Source of the DNA: Hydractinia symbiolongicarpus | Taxonomy: Eukaryota; Cnidaria; Hydrozoa; Anthoathecata; Hydractiniidae | Assembly: GCF_029227915.1 (NCBI RefSeq) | Contig: NC_079877.1 | Coordinates: forward strand, 18,464,851-18,524,850 | Direction of reading: 5' to 3' | DNA: 60,000 nucleotides | In this document: piece after piece, positions 44,873 to 57,137 of the stretch | Numbering within the stretch: position 1 is the stretch's first letter | How the letters are laid out: each line of letters starts with the position of its first letter | Made by a program: the position numbers and the translations under genes | Notes under the pieces: model-generated | Database searches by the model: none | The model's input: only the letters and a program-made list of their open reading frames with translations | What the model was told of the DNA's origin: nothing

Positions 44873-44879
44873 ACTATGG

Positions 44880-45139
44880 AAAAAATATACTTTCAATTTT
44901 TTAGTATTTTAAAGGCCACTGTTAAGACTTGATCTTTCACATAAAAACAAGTAAAAGGCTAACTGAAAATCAGATCAGGATAAGAGTGCAATGTTTACTT
45001 AAATTTATCTATTTTCAATGTAATGACTCCCCTGGAAGCCTAACAAACTGACCTAATATCAAGACTGTTAGCTTAGAAAGTTAGAATATGAAATTAACAC
45101 AGAATGACATGCAAGTTTTCAGTAGTTTAAAAAAGTATG
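44880..45139. other. Spacer without recognised feature
   Basis: AT-rich, no exon signal seen before the minisatellite. Confidence 0.4.
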
Positions 45140-45355
45140 TCTTTGTCTTTTGTAAACTAAAAAGTACGTGAGGTCTTTTGTAAACCTAATAAAAGTAATT
45201 GAGGTCTTTTGTAAACCTAATAAAAGTATTTGAGGTCTTTTGTAAACCTAATAAAAGTAGGTAAGGTCATTTGTAAACCTAAAAAGTATTTGAAGACTTT
45301 TGTAAACCTAATAAAAATACGTAAGTTCTTTTCTAAACCTAAAAAAGTAATTGAG
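45140..45355. repeat. 31 bp minisatellite, about 7 copies
   Basis: Unit GAGGTCTTTTGTAAACCTAA plus TAAAAGTATTT, with point changes and small deletions in later copies. Confidence 0.9.
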
Positions 45356-45655
45356 GTATATACTAATTAATGCATATTAGTTGACACACATTTCTAAGAT
45401 GTAAGTCATCATAATTCACCATCTGTTTAATGTAAACCCAAAACCTAATAAATTCAATTATATATAACTAATTGAAGCTAAAGCCTGTGAAGAAACATCG
45501 TATTTGACCCCACAGTTACAAAGCTCTGACTTTTTTGACTATGGAAGCCTAGACAAATGTAAGCCTGAAATATTTTAAATTATTTAAGTGAATAAGTTCC
45601 AGTTATATAAAGCAAAAGACGGTTCCAGTGGTATTTCAACAAATATTTTTTTTGG

Positions 45656-46311
45656 ATGAACTACGAAAAGCAAGATTTGTCTGTGCTCTACCAAAATTTT
45701 TTAGTTTTTGATATATTGCATGTTTTAAGACTAAATCTTGTAGAGAATTTAAAGAAATGCGACATTTTTTTATTAATATTGGGTAAACTCTATATCTTTC
45801 ATGTTAAAGACAAAGAACTTTATACTTTACAATTCTATAGTTCAAGCAACAGTAAAATCTGAAGAAAAAAAAATAATGGTGCCGTTTATTTTATGATAAA
45901 ATCAACATTTTTCAAAATTGTTGATTTTTTATCCAATATTTTCCCCATCTCTTAGAAAGTCGTTTGTAGACAAAATGAGTAAAACAACAAAATTAAAATT
46001 CTAAATGCTTTCATCCAAGCCCTTAAAATTTTCCAATTCATTGCGTTTAGGGAAAATAAGGAAATACTAAAAAATTATTAAAAAACCATTCCATATTTAA
46101 GGAGATTTAAAAAAAATTTTTTTTTTGATTTTTAGGAGGAAATGAAGTTTCTAATAATCAAGTCGTTAATATTTTTATGTCAGAGGATCTGTTTAATTTA
46201 AGTAACATGATGCAGAAGTTGCATAAACTATCTTCCGCCGTTTACTTGCTTATTAAAATGTCTCCTTTGAAGACCCATCTTCCCACGAGTTCCTTTGTTC
46301 CTGGAACACAG
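45656..46311 (+). CDS. Unidentified host gene, at least two coding exons (partial)
   Basis: Exon A ends at 45851 (donor AACA|GTAAAA), with an ATG at 45656 and the frame open further upstream to about 45633. Exon B is 46136-46311 (acceptor GATTTTTAG, donor CACAG|GTATTT). Phases match. The product is Leu-rich: KLYIFHVKDKELYTLQFYSS resembles a beta-propeller blade, followed by a helical NIFMSEDLFNLSNMMQKLHK stretch. A further in-phase piece (acceptor CTACAG near 46430) runs to a stop at about 46530. In another frame a long open segment (YNFEELISGHTTFLLFEE) ends near 46590, so a frameshift or a missed junction is possible. No family was recognised. No stop is seen inside either exon. Confidence 0.5.
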
Positions 46312-46647
46312 GTATTTTAGAAAATTTTAGGCGTGGCCATCCTAATATAGAATATAATAGTGTAAAAATAACATGCAAAAATAAACATTAAATAAAAACC
46401 TTTTGGTTTGCACTCGCAATTACTACAGTGGAAGCAAACAAGGCTGTATAATATTGTTGAGAAGATATCTAATCAGAAGTTTATCCCTCAAAAACAGATG
46501 TTTACAATTTTGAAGAGTTAATTTCTGGACACACTACATTTTTACTGTTTGAAGAGCATGCAAAATCATGTTTGGGTTCAGCACTGCTTAATAAGAGATA
46601 AGGTATTGTTAAATTTACCTATTTCATTTAAACAACAGTTTATTTAA

Positions 46648-47569
46648 GAGTTTGGTAAATGTTCTAGTCGTAAGTTGATGAGTTGGTGAGGCGTGAGTCA
46701 GTGAGTTGGTGAGTTGCAAAATTTTCCAAATGCCGACATCTGGAAAAATATGCATATGCTGTCCTTGTCGCTCTCCAACGTAGAGTTTAAATTTTAAGAA
46801 GTAATAATATCATCATCACATTATATTTTCAGACGTGATCAACGAAAGGTGTTTAGTGACAATTATGTCAAACCGACGAGTTCGAAAAAGTCGTGAAGAG
46901 TTGTAAAAAAATATAAAGAAGAATATAAAAAAAAAATTTTTTCTGTTTTTCTTCTCATTAAAAATAAGTACTGTGTTGTTGCTATTAGTTTAGAAAAAAA
47001 ATCCGCCTCTCCCGAGAAAAAAAAGATCAAGCTAGCTATGAAGAAGAGTGAGTTTATTTTTTTCTTTAATTTTTTTTTCTTTTACACTCTGCAGAACATA
47101 TTTGAGTATATATAAAAATCTTCGCAGCTAATAAATACTAATTTTAGCGATTCCAAGATTTTTGATGGTTTTCTCTCTCTCAATATCTCTCTCAACGCTC
47201 CAACGTCTCACCTTTTTTCAAATAAAAAACATCTTGTAGGTGCATCGAATCCGTTCAACTCCAAAGTTGCTTTCAGTTTGTCTTTCAGTGGAGGGTGATA
47301 CCACCGCAGATAAAAATAACGTTAGCCTTAAGCGCGAAAAGCTTTATGAGCTAATATCCCATCCGGCATCAGTCCAGGTCTATTTCGGATTATTTCGAAC
47401 TATTCCAGTGAAAAAACGGGTTAACATGCTAACAATAAAAAAAAATTCCAGAAAATTAACCACATGAAAAACGGCAGCCTTATATTTTTTGAACTAACCA
47501 ACTCACCTTAACTTTTGAACTTACCAACTCGCGACTCGCGAACTCACTGACTCGAAGATTACCTAACTC
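46648..47569. mobile_element. 922 bp TIR element with 9 bp duplication (Mutator- or hAT-like)
   Basis: Termini GAGTTTGGTAA and the inverse GAGTTAGGTAA. TTTATTTAA duplicated at 46639-46647 and 47570-47578. Subterminal GAGTCAGTGAGTTGGTGAGTT has an inverse counterpart near 47490-47555. A 9 bp duplication fits Mutator-like elements best, but AT-rich sequence can lengthen an 8 bp hAT duplication by chance. A plus-strand frame (47240-47467) has no known domain. Confidence 0.65.
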
Positions 47570-47797
47570 TTTATTTAAGGTGGCAGTAACCCATCCCAAG
47601 CTTCTCTCAAAAAGTTGAACTCATTCAACTTTTTCAGCGCGTATTTTTCTCTCCAGCTTTTTAACCAATGAAATTCAGGAAAATGTAAACAATTGCGCAA
47701 TCCATTTTATTCAAGAAAAATATTAAAAAAAACAACAGTTTCTTCTGCACTTCTTTAATTCACAAAATAAAAACAGCTTTCAGAAAAGTGTTTGGTG

Positions 47798-48061
47798 TTA
47801 AGAACTGCAGAGAGACCTGTTAGCATTGAATTTGTGAACAAACGTTATGGATTCATAAATTCTTTTTAAATCTTTATAACAGCTAACCATTAATTGAATT
47901 TTTTTGTTACCTAACTGTTCCTTTCTTTCCTGTTCTGTAAAATCTTTTCCAGGAGAACAGCAAAGATGTTTATCATTGCTTGACCCAAGTATTGATGTGG
48001 ATGTAGATGATGTTGTCTTGGCACTTCTTTCTGTAGTTAAGTTTTTTTTAACCATCTTCAT
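47798..48061 (-). CDS. Possible first exon of an unidentified gene
   Basis: Minus-strand frame with ATGs at 48061 and 48055, a Ser/Thr-rich start, then a charged helix-like region (EQERKEQLGNKKIQL, SCYKDLKRIYE). It may be spliced at AACAG|GTCTCT near 47812 or end at its stop. No homology recognised, so it may be real or chance. Confidence 0.3.
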   Translation of the reverse strand: MKMVKKNLTTERSAKTTSSTSTSILGSSNDKHLCCSPGKDFTEQERKEQLGNKKIQLMVSCYKDLKRIYESITFVHKFNANRSLCSS

Positions 48062-48099
48062 ACATTTAAAATTAATTCATTCTTTCCTACAATATTAAA

Positions 48100-50533
48100 T
48101 TTAAAACAACGGAAATTTAAGTTACATACAATTTGTCATCTTACCCATGTGAGGCAGAGTATCCGTGAGTTTTAAATGTGAGATTACAGACATATTTCTG
48201 CTTTCATGATGTACATCAGTAAATCATTCAACTTTTGTTACTTTGTTGATATGTTTGGTAGTAAAAGGGGTTTAGAAGGACTGTTTCAGAGTAGGTTCTC
48301 CTTGGAAAAAGTTTAGAGAGTTACTTTGTTTGCTGACTAGCAGAAGCCTGTGTAAGAAGTATTATGGTGCAGGTAATTGAGCCAATGGAGTGGATAGTGC
48401 CATACCACAGGCCCAGCAGATTAATTTGGAAAGTGGAGGGGCTAAGAAGTTTAAGGAGATCCCACCTGTGGATTAACTGAAGACTCACACCAAATTCTTT
48501 AATGTCACTTCCAGGTTACTAAAATGTGTAGTAATATCAAAAAAGAATAATGACCTATTATAAAACAAACAAAAACTATACTTTATACATATATATAAAT
48601 CAGTAGTAATTACAGATCGTTGTTTGTGAATTTACTGAATATGCGCATTTTGTTGCCATTTAACTGTACAAATAAAATGATAATTTTGATAAGGTTTGTA
48701 AATCGTTTTGTGTTTACTTTCTACATTCTTACTTTTCTGCTAAAGTTTCTTTGTGTGAATGTAAAAGAAATTGTGTTAATTATTCCATATTAGGTTCTTT
48801 TATCCTCCAAAATAGCAAGCCACATAGGATGTGCTCAACTTTATTATACTTTTTCTCTTAAGTAGTCCTCTTTAAGGATGAAATACACTATATATCTATA
48901 TCTATATATCTATATATCTAGTTTGTTTGTTACCACAGGGAATAGAAATATGTTAGTTATTTAATGTTTCCTATTATAAACTTATTTCTATGTCGGCATT
49001 TCGATAAGAGCTCAGTTCGTTTATTCATGCTTGAAATTTCCTGATCATTTTCAACAAAAATGACCAACATATTGAATTCCGCAACAAAATTTATGAAAGT
49101 GTATATGCACACTTTAAAGTTTATACGCTGCCTCTATTAATAGCCAAACTTTTGATATGTTATAAAGAAATGACCACACAAATCAACTGCAGTTAAAATG
49201 TCACTGCAGTTAAATATAACAGCAAAAATCTTATAAATTTTAAAAACTTTAATTAAAAAAACTTTAAATAACATAAATACTGTTTTAATAACCATTTAGT
49301 ATTCCAAATTACCTATTTCATATAATTTTTGTCGAAGTTCTACATTCTTCTGTTGGCTTTACCAAAGTGCACACCACACGAAAGAAGACCATGGAAAATA
49401 GTCGTGATTACTAAATACGGAACTAGACCTGTTAAATTGATTGTTTTTGGTGACAACAGTTATCACCGAAACCGAAATAATATCTTCAATAACAGTTATC
49501 AAACTTGGTAGAAATATATATGAAGATTATTGGATAGGTGGAATTACTTTTTCAACATGTACCAAGAAGGAGAAATCACTGGGCATATTTGCTGCCATAT
49601 TTGTTTATACTTTTCTTGCTGACACAGCTAGCACGCTTTACTTGCATGCCTTTTCTCAGAGATGTTACGTACTACAGTAAAATACCGTAGCAGATTAGGA
49701 CAACTATATCTATTAGTATATAGTTGCAACTACTTGCCGTCCTTGTTTACCCTGATACAAAAGTTGTTCTTTCAAAGATGATACATATGCACCCCTTATT
49801 TTTCAAAGCGATGATTAGCCCCAACACCAACCTTGACCCCAGGGCTGTTTCTCTATTTATAAACCCTGGCGTCGAGGTTGCACCAACACTCGAAGTGCAC
49901 AATGAAAGGATACACAGTGCGTTTTATCTGACCACGTGTGCACATCCCACCTCAACAAGCTTCCATGTTAGGTTTAAATCTGCAAGTTACATGCACATTC
50001 AATTTTGTTTCTAGTGGATTTTTTTCAAGAGCAGCAAACAGTCTATAACTATTAGGATCTGGAAAGAATAAAACAAATTATTTCCAGTTAAGTTTTTTAA
50101 AGAATTATTTTGCACAGTATTATTATATATTATATTACAGTGAAATACGGCTGAATTTCTTGCTACATTCCACCTCACCATAAATTAGATTATATTTATA
50201 CTGTTTTGCATGCACAATTGATACTTTCAAAACGTTTAAAATGCAATCTGTGAAGCATTTAAAATAAAATTTTATAAATATTAAAAAGAAATTGAAAAAT
50301 CCCAATCAAAAAATAAGATTTTAGGACAAAATAACACTTTGTTCAGGCACACGCATAAAAAATGTAAAAGTATATATCATATAACATAAAAACATAAAAA
50401 AAATCAGGCCAACGGTTACCATAATAGACAATAATGAACAAGTACGTCCTTTATTTGACCCCAAAAATATATATAATTGATCAAATAAGCAATCTAAAAA
50501 TGAAGTTATAGTTTAAGGATTAATCAGTCACAT
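48100..50533. other. No gene recognised; short CTATAT microsatellite
   Basis: A TATATCTATATCTATATATC run lies at about 48889-48921. Remaining short frames show no domain or splice support. Confidence 0.4.
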
Positions 50534-50664
50534 CAGGCGCGGATTTAGACTAGGTCAACGCTGTCATGCGACCTAGTAAAAAAAATGCAGAGGATCAAAT
50601 TCTGTCGAATTTACCCGGAATGTGAAGATTGAAATATTCTGCCTTGTTTTCTCATAACGCAAAT

Positions 50665-50985
50665 TGGATCAACCTATGTTGACCTGACCTGTGTTAGCCA
50701 GTCCTTGGTTCTAGGTTATCCCGTGAGGCTTTTACCGTGGACTAGAATTAACCTATGTGGGCCTGACCTATTTTTAGTCAGAAATTTCGAAGTCTGCCAG
50801 TCTTGGCTCTAGGTTATCCTGCGAGGCTTTTACCGTGGACTAGAGTCAACCTATGTGGGCCTGACCTATTTTTAGTCAGAAATTTTGAAGCCAGCCAATC
50901 TTGGCTCTAGGTCATCCTGTGAGGCTTTCACCGTGAGTTAGAATCAACCTATGTGGGCCTGACCTATTTTTAGTCAGAAAGTTTT
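50665..50985. repeat. 98 bp tandem repeat, three full copies plus a partial
   Basis: Copies start at about 50707, 50805 and 50903 with GG.TCTAGGTTATCC and share ATGTGGGCCTGACCTATTTT followed by TAGTCAGAAA. The array ends about 30 bp before a TATAAATA box. Confidence 0.9.
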
Positions 50986-51016
50986 GAACAAACCTGTCAA
51001 AATAGTTTCGTTTTGG

Positions 51017-51024
51017 TATAAATA
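51017..51024 (+). promoter_or_regulatory. TATA box (TATAAATA)
   Basis: Consensus TATA element directly after the 98 bp repeats, with an ATG 38 bp further on at 51062. Promoter role is inferred from the arrangement. Confidence 0.4.
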
Positions 51025-51061
51025 TCAGTAGGGCATGCGGAAGATTTTTTCTGTTCTCAAC

Positions 51062-51285
51062 ATGGCTTTCGAGAGCTTGAGAGAGTGTGTGAAGTTAGTA
51101 AAACGAGGATTTTGATAAGCTACCTCAAATTTAAGCTGAATTAATTAAAAAGGTTAAATGTAATTCTGTTTTGCCATCTACTGACGTGTTGCAAAAACAA
51201 CTTACTTTTGGTTTTATCCGAAGAAATTGCCATGCAGAATACTACCTGAAATCAAAGAAGGATAGTTGTGCAATTACGTTGAAGT
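51062..51285 (+). pseudogene. Small coding fragment downstream of the TATA box, frameshifted
   Basis: ATG at 51062 opens 17 codons (MAFESLRECVKLVKRGF) then TGA. In the next frame a segment from about 51160 reads LPSTDVLQKQLTFGFIRRN and ends at a good donor, TTGAA|GTGAGT, near 51284. One or two small frame changes separate the two parts. Family not recognised. Confidence 0.3.
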
Positions 51286-51936
51286 GAGTTGTTTATGTTT
51301 ATCTTTTGTTGTTTCTATAATAGCTATGCGTTTTTGTTACTCTGACCACTAACTATGTCGTAGTAGCTTTATTGATGTAGCTAGCTAGGGAGCTAAATAC
51401 TATGTTTTTAAATTCATGTATTTAATCAGGTAAGAATTATTTTATATATAAGTGGAAAAAAGTGTGCTGGCTAGCTAGCTAGCTATCCCAATTTTTTAGT
51501 GCCGATTTGGATCTCTTTTTGATTGGTGCTGACTTTCACTAGCTATTAAGCTACCTAGCTACACAAAATAGTGCTCTGATTATTAGAGTGCCTTTTTTCG
51601 CCAGCAACAAAAAACCGTTGTCCTGCTTTGCGAAATTTTTCCACGAGGGGCTGAACACTCAACTCCTGTTCTTTTGGGGAAAGGGGGACTAAAATAACTT
51701 ATATCTGATAAAAAGATATTCCTCATATTATTTTTTTTTATATCTTCTGCAGAAAAGTTGTCAAAAGTTTATTGTTGCTTGCACCGAACAGTCAGGGGTG
51801 AACTGATGTTCAACTTTTTGGATTTGTCACACAAAACAATGACCAATTATTTTCTTCAAAATAAAAAACTGCAACTAATCAGACTCTCCAAAAAGAAATT
51901 CAAATTCGAGAATTTGGATAATAAATGATAAAATTT

Positions 51937-52335
51937 GTAGCCTAGTTAACTAAGCTTTCTTCTTCGAGTTGATATAATGAGTTTCTCTCAAACCAAAGCT
52001 TAGACGCGAACGAATTACTCAGCGGAAACACCGAGTTTAAATCGAACAATGTGACTAATCGCTTCAGAAAACATTTTAATTTATCTGTAAGTTGTTTACC
52101 AAGCTTAGTTAAATCTTACTTTGGTAAAAACTTTGTATAACACTAATGTTTATTAGGGTGAGTGAAACCACTCGCTGGAATATTCGGGATGCAAAGGGCT
52201 TTCCCTGATATTAATCATGTGAGAAGAGAACAATAGAATTAGCCAATCAAAAAGCGCAGAAAAATCGTTTGAGACCCAGCATAATTTTTCCCACCTTAAC
52301 TACTCCGATTTCCCCTGTCTCCTGGCTATAAAACT
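51937..52335. repeat. Dispersed repeat, copy 2 (see 4385-4815)
   Basis: Begins CCTAGTTAACTAAG and ends CTCCTGGCTA. Shares the AGAACAATAGAATTA..CAATCAAAAAGCGCA block with copy 1. Confidence 0.6.
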
Positions 52336-52595
52336 TGTTGAATTCAATATTAATCATTTTCGACAAAATGCATCCTGTATATATCGTCCACAGGTTTTAA
52401 AGTCATGTATCGCCTGCTTAATATATTACTTGTTTAACAAAGATATTAAAAGCCAGCTTGATTAAATTTATGCTCATATATTTATATATATACATATATA
52501 TAATATACCTTGTGCACCACATGGCATTCATTTGTATCTTTTTAATAAATTCCCTCTTTAAATCAAAGAGGCAAAGGAGACAATAATAAAACAAC

Positions 52596-54579
52596 CTGGG
52601 TGTTAATTATGGTAAAATTGTATTCATGTTTCTCATTTTGTACTTTCTTTCTTAGATCAGCTGTTATCAAACCATGCACCATCAGCATTTTCAAAAAATC
52701 TTCAATGAGAGTGAATTTTAAAGGCCTAAAAACTGAAATATTCAAATGCTAATACGTATTTATTGCTGAATTAATTGAATAATAATTCATTGAAATTGAA
52801 CTTGTTCAGAAGTTATATTCAAATCTTCATGTTCATACATAACAAGATTTGTATCCTGGTATTTCCAGAATTTTCCAGATCAGTTTCAAAAATTTCCAGT
52901 TAAAGTTTTACTATTATTTTAGAGTACTATATATATAATGTGTAAAAAAAATTATTTTATTTTTTATTTATTAAGTTGTATTTTAACATTGCAGGTTAGT
53001 TACAATAATAATTGAGAATTAGTATACTCAATGATTTGTTTACCCCATTCTCCGTTTTCAAGGTCTACTTCAAATTTTACAATTTTCCAGACTACAACGG
53101 AAATCTTCGAGCCGCAGGGCTTCCTGTTTTCTATTTGAAGTGTTTGTGTGGTGCTGGGGCGTTTATGAGAGTGTTTTGTTTCTGTTATCAAGGCCTAAAA
53201 CGTCTGCTTACGAGGTTGTTTTTTGTCCCCGTTTAAGCCTATTTCAGGGTTCGCAAAGCCCGTTATAGCGAAAGCCCCAAGACCCCCAGCTGTAATTCAA
53301 ATTTTTTTTAATGCGCAGCATCATGACCTACTAAGAAAATTTCGTAGATCCGCCCCTGCACATGCAGGTAAAACAGACAAAAATCATTTGTCAACAACTA
53401 CTATAATGGGTCTATTCAAAAACACATACGTACTATAAGTCGTCAATCTTATACTTCATTGTATGCTTTGCTTTTGACTTACCCCTTTCCTGAATGTACA
53501 GATCACCCCTCCCAGAAAAATTAACTTAATGATTATTAATTATAACACGTTACTTGAAAAAAAGGACAATATGGGTAACGGCAGGTCTAAGGTGTTAAAG
53601 TTGAAATAACCACGCATTTTTAGTAGAAAATATACATAAAAAAGCTGCAATAATATTTTAAAGCGTAGATATGTAAGCCCTTGAAGACCCCTTTCCCCTT
53701 GTACACTTTGATACGCTTTGAGACTACCTTTCTGCCTCCTTTTTCTTTAAGCATGCTAGCTACATTACTTTTTGTAAACAACCCCATAAACCTTTTGCTG
53801 CAACCTGCAAACACAGATAGTCACTTTTAAAAAAACAAAAATCTCCAAACATCATATAAAAGCTGCAAACGCAAATACGCACTTCTACACACAAAGAATG
53901 AGAATGTCCAAGTGGACTCGCGTAACGGTGTTTCAGGTTATATTTTATTAAATTTTTTTGTGTACATTTTCTGAAGTTTAGCCGAACGTTAACTGGACGT
54001 TTGGAAAAACGCGAGTGCTCCCTCTTTCCCAAATCCAAACTTACACATTCTTTTTGCACAGAGCTGAAATTCAGGTGACTACTTTACAGGACTTTACAGA
54101 ACTTCACTTAAAGAAAAACAATTAAAATACTGCAGCTACTTACATTACATAGACATATAGCTAGCTACCTCCAGGGTGTAGGCTTTTTTAGCAGTCAGTT
54201 AGGGACAACTGCAAATTAGACTATTTCTCCCATTTCTCGCTGCGACCACGAACCAGAAGACTGTAATAAGCAAATTTAGTGTCGATAGCCTAGTTAGGAG
54301 ATAAATTTCGCCTATCAATTGTCTATCATGGCCTATTTAGGCAGAATAGTCTAATTTGCAGTTGTCCCTCTAACTGGCAGTGTTCAAAATGATGAGCCAA
54401 GCATGGAAATTGATCTATAGCTAGCTATCAACATTATGAACAAAGTGTTTTTCACAGCTATGTAATGCAAGAATGTATGAATTTGTCATCATTAAAAGAT
54501 TCTTCCATATCACTGTCATCATCGCATCAGTGTCAGTTACACAGCGATACTCACCAAACCTTTCTATGGTCGCCGCCAT
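52596..54579 (-). CDS. Unidentified gene start, two exons (partial)
   Basis: Exon 1 54579-54555 (MAATIERF, start context GTCATGGCGGCG, donor TTTG|GTGAGT). Exon 2 52732-52596 (acceptor ATTTCAG, donor CCCAG|GTTG). Phases match, giving 54 residues so far, continuing FRPLKFTLIEDFLKMLMVHG. The helical, charged second exon looks like protein, but no family was recognised and no third exon was found to the left. Exon 2 lies inside the tentative hAT-like copy 3, which conflicts with a simple host gene: either the element ends are misjudged or the element carries captured coding sequence. Confidence 0.4.
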
Positions 54580-54844
54580 GACAGTTTGATGTCCAAACCT
54601 GGCTTTTAAGTACAGCTTCACAATTAATTTTTCTTAGGTTCTATTCGTTTATTTTAAAGTTTGTGCTACTTCGAACCTGTACTACTTAAGTAGTTTGTTT
54701 ACACGAAATCAAGTAGCACAACACGAAACGCAAGATTTCTCTCAGCAAAAAAATCTTTTTTATTCACGCCTGGCGGACTAAGATGAAGCGGGAGGCGGGT
54801 CATAATGCGTAGTCCAATTACCTTTCAATTTATTGTGCGAAACC

Positions 54845-55325
54845 ATTTCTGGAAATCGGGATCCAAGACTTTTACGACGGCGCTTTCTAGAAATATTGGT
54901 CGAAAATTGCGCCCCCTCTTTTTAAAAAGCGGCATCCAGAAACGGCGGTGCTTCTTAGAATTAGGCGTCAGATTATTTTTTTCGGCCAGGCATTCCAGAA
55001 AGCAGCGCCCAGAGTTCTTTAGGACGACGCATTCTACAAAGCATCGGTGTAAATATTTCTCGCCGACGCGTTCTAGAATGCGTCGGCGCTCAGAAATAAT
55101 GTCTGTATCTTAAATTAGAAATCTCAATGTTGATTTTAAATAGAAATTATGAAAATGTTTTATAGTAGCTAAACAACACACCAGGAGCTTGTCTAGAAAT
55201 AAGCTTTCAATTCAACACAAAATGAGCAAAGTTGCGCCGACTCTTTCTAGGAAGAGGCGTCGATCCTGCATAATTGCTCTGTAAATTTGCGCGCATGCTT
55301 TCTAGAATTTATTTCTAGAATGTTA
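54845..55325. repeat. GC-rich degenerate array of TTCTAGAA-centred palindromes
   Basis: At least ten sites of the form TTC..GAA, flanked by GCGTCGGCGC-like arms and spaced mostly 40-55 bp. Examples: 54884 (TTTCTAGAAA), 54935, 54952, 54992, 55031, 55071, 55190, 55243, 55297 and 55313. GC content is far above the neighbourhood. A spurious Arg-rich plus-strand frame runs through it. Confidence 0.7.
55061..55088. repeat. 28 bp near-perfect palindrome within the array
   Basis: CGCCGACGC-G-TTCTAGAA-T-GCGTCGGCG. The arms extend further (TATTTCT / AGAAATA) with a 3 nt asymmetry, so the hairpin spans about 55052-55098. Confidence 0.9.
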
Positions 55326-55329
55326 TAAG

Positions 55330-57137
55330 ACTGTTACGTAAAGCAACAGAATAGATAAAGAAAAATAAAATTTCCTTAAATTCGCAATATCATGTACTTA
55401 CGCACGCTACTTTAAACCAAGGACGGCCCAAACTTATTTCCCTAACTAATTAAACACAATCCTTTAGATTCTGAGGCTATAAAAATAATATAGATAAAAT
55501 ATTATTCTGTTTGAAGAGTCCAAAAGGTTTTTCAGGTCAAATATGTGACATCTATTAAATAAAACGTCATTCAGAGTCAACTGTTTCAACATTCTAGTTT
55601 ATCATGCCAGTAGAAAATATCTCAAGTTGTGCTTAAATATGTTATTTTTATAAACATTAAATATATACAAGGCAATAATTTGTGTTTCTTTATAAATTGT
55701 ATATTAGCACCCAATCGTGCGATAAAGCGAAAATTAGCTAGGTAGCTAGCTCTAGCTAGGTATAATCATCTTTGATTTTAACAATTTAATCTTCAGAAAG
55801 CCCACCAAGTTCTTAACTAAATATAAAAAATAATTATTAAGCTACAGAACACAATGCAAAATGCAAAACTGTGGGATAAAAAATGGCTACTCTTTACGGA
55901 AAAATACAAAATAGAAGAAACAAGAATAAAAAAGATAAATATTAGCCATTGTTAAAGTTTTACAACGTAGAAAACAATTTTTTAAAATCAAAGGTACTCT
56001 AATAGCAAAAAATAATATCAAAATCCCTGCAATATAAAGTAATTTAGTGTTTTGTCCCTTACCTCATGCACTGCCAAACTCTAGCTAGCTTCAAAATCGA
56101 TTTTCTAGAAAAGAAAGAGAACTATAGCTAGCTACAGTTGATTTTATATATATAGAACACAGACAGACTAACAGAATACAGAATAGTTTGCTGCCAAAGA
56201 GGGGGGAAAATTAGGTAACTAGCTACAATCGTGGTCACAATATGTTGGGACAAGACAACGAATTTCGAAGTTCGCCATCACAAGTAATTGCGTAGGCTCA
56301 TTCTATATTAGATTCACACATCTTGAACTTGTCAAAGTTCACTTGTCAATGTTCAGAGTGGACTTAGGATCTTAGGTTATTTGGTAAATACAAAATTCTT
56401 AAAATGTGCTAATTGTTGCTGACGTCAGCAAGGCTATTAATCACGAATTTCGGGGCCTTCGTGGTCTCCGACGTGAATTATTTCGGTGTGCGGGCGTGCT
56501 AAAGAATGTGACTAGCAACTTTTCAACCCTCTCTGCCTGGCCTACTTGTGTGCAAAAGTGGCGACTTTGCAGCCTGCCGGCTGCAGAGTAATGACTATTT
56601 GACTGTTTTGCCCATATTTGGATAACGAGTAAAAAACTGCCTTAGTCTCAGTATTTTTGTCCACGATTGTAGCTAGCTATGTACGTACACATAATCTTCA
56701 CACGCGAGGTCATTGAAAGATTCTTTTTCATTTGCATTACCGTTAGTGGCGTCAGTGAGAATCCTTGGAACTTCCTGCACTGCTGAAGGTCTTTCTTTTC
56801 ATCTGTTCCACCCTAAGTAGGGCGGCTGCCCAAAGTCGGGCATTTTTTAATCATAACCCAAGGGGGCAAAACTATGCAAAGTAAAACAGATTCTTTTATC
56901 AGTTGGAACTGCATTCTTGTGTCTTAAAATAACCTTATTAAACTGCTTTAAGCTTTACTATTTTTATGCATGAACTTAATTTAACGAAAATTCGCCCTTA
57001 TGAACACATATTTAACCAAAATTTAAACAATTAATCTACAACTATTTCAGAAAAAGCATGCCCAAAATAGAGCATACATGATATCCAAAGCATACATGAA
57101 TACCCAAAGTACCCGACTTTGGTCAAGAAAAAAAAAA
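55330..57137. other. No gene recognised
   Basis: AT-rich sequence with scattered TAGCTAGC words. A GC-richer plus-strand stretch (56406-56591) has an open frame of 61 codons and a TGACGTCA but no recognised domain. Contains a lone copy of the minisatellite word CCCAAAGTCGGGCATTTT near 56830. Confidence 0.4.

Larger units (their letters stand above)
50534..53358. mobile_element. hAT-like TIR element, copy 3 (tentative)
   Basis: Left end CAGGCGCGGATTTAGACT shares GCGGATTTAGACT with copy 2. Right end GATCCGCCCCTG. Flanked by CACAT at 50529-50533 and 53359-53363, a 5 bp duplication like that of copy 1. The interior does not resemble copies 1 and 2. It includes a 98 bp tandem array, a TATA-headed coding fragment, a dispersed repeat and a possible minus-strand exon. 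Confidence 0.55.

Noticed and set aside
54805-55113. Arg-rich 102-residue plus-strand frame
   Set aside because: It follows the GC-rich palindrome array; the composition is explained by the repeat and no domain is visible.
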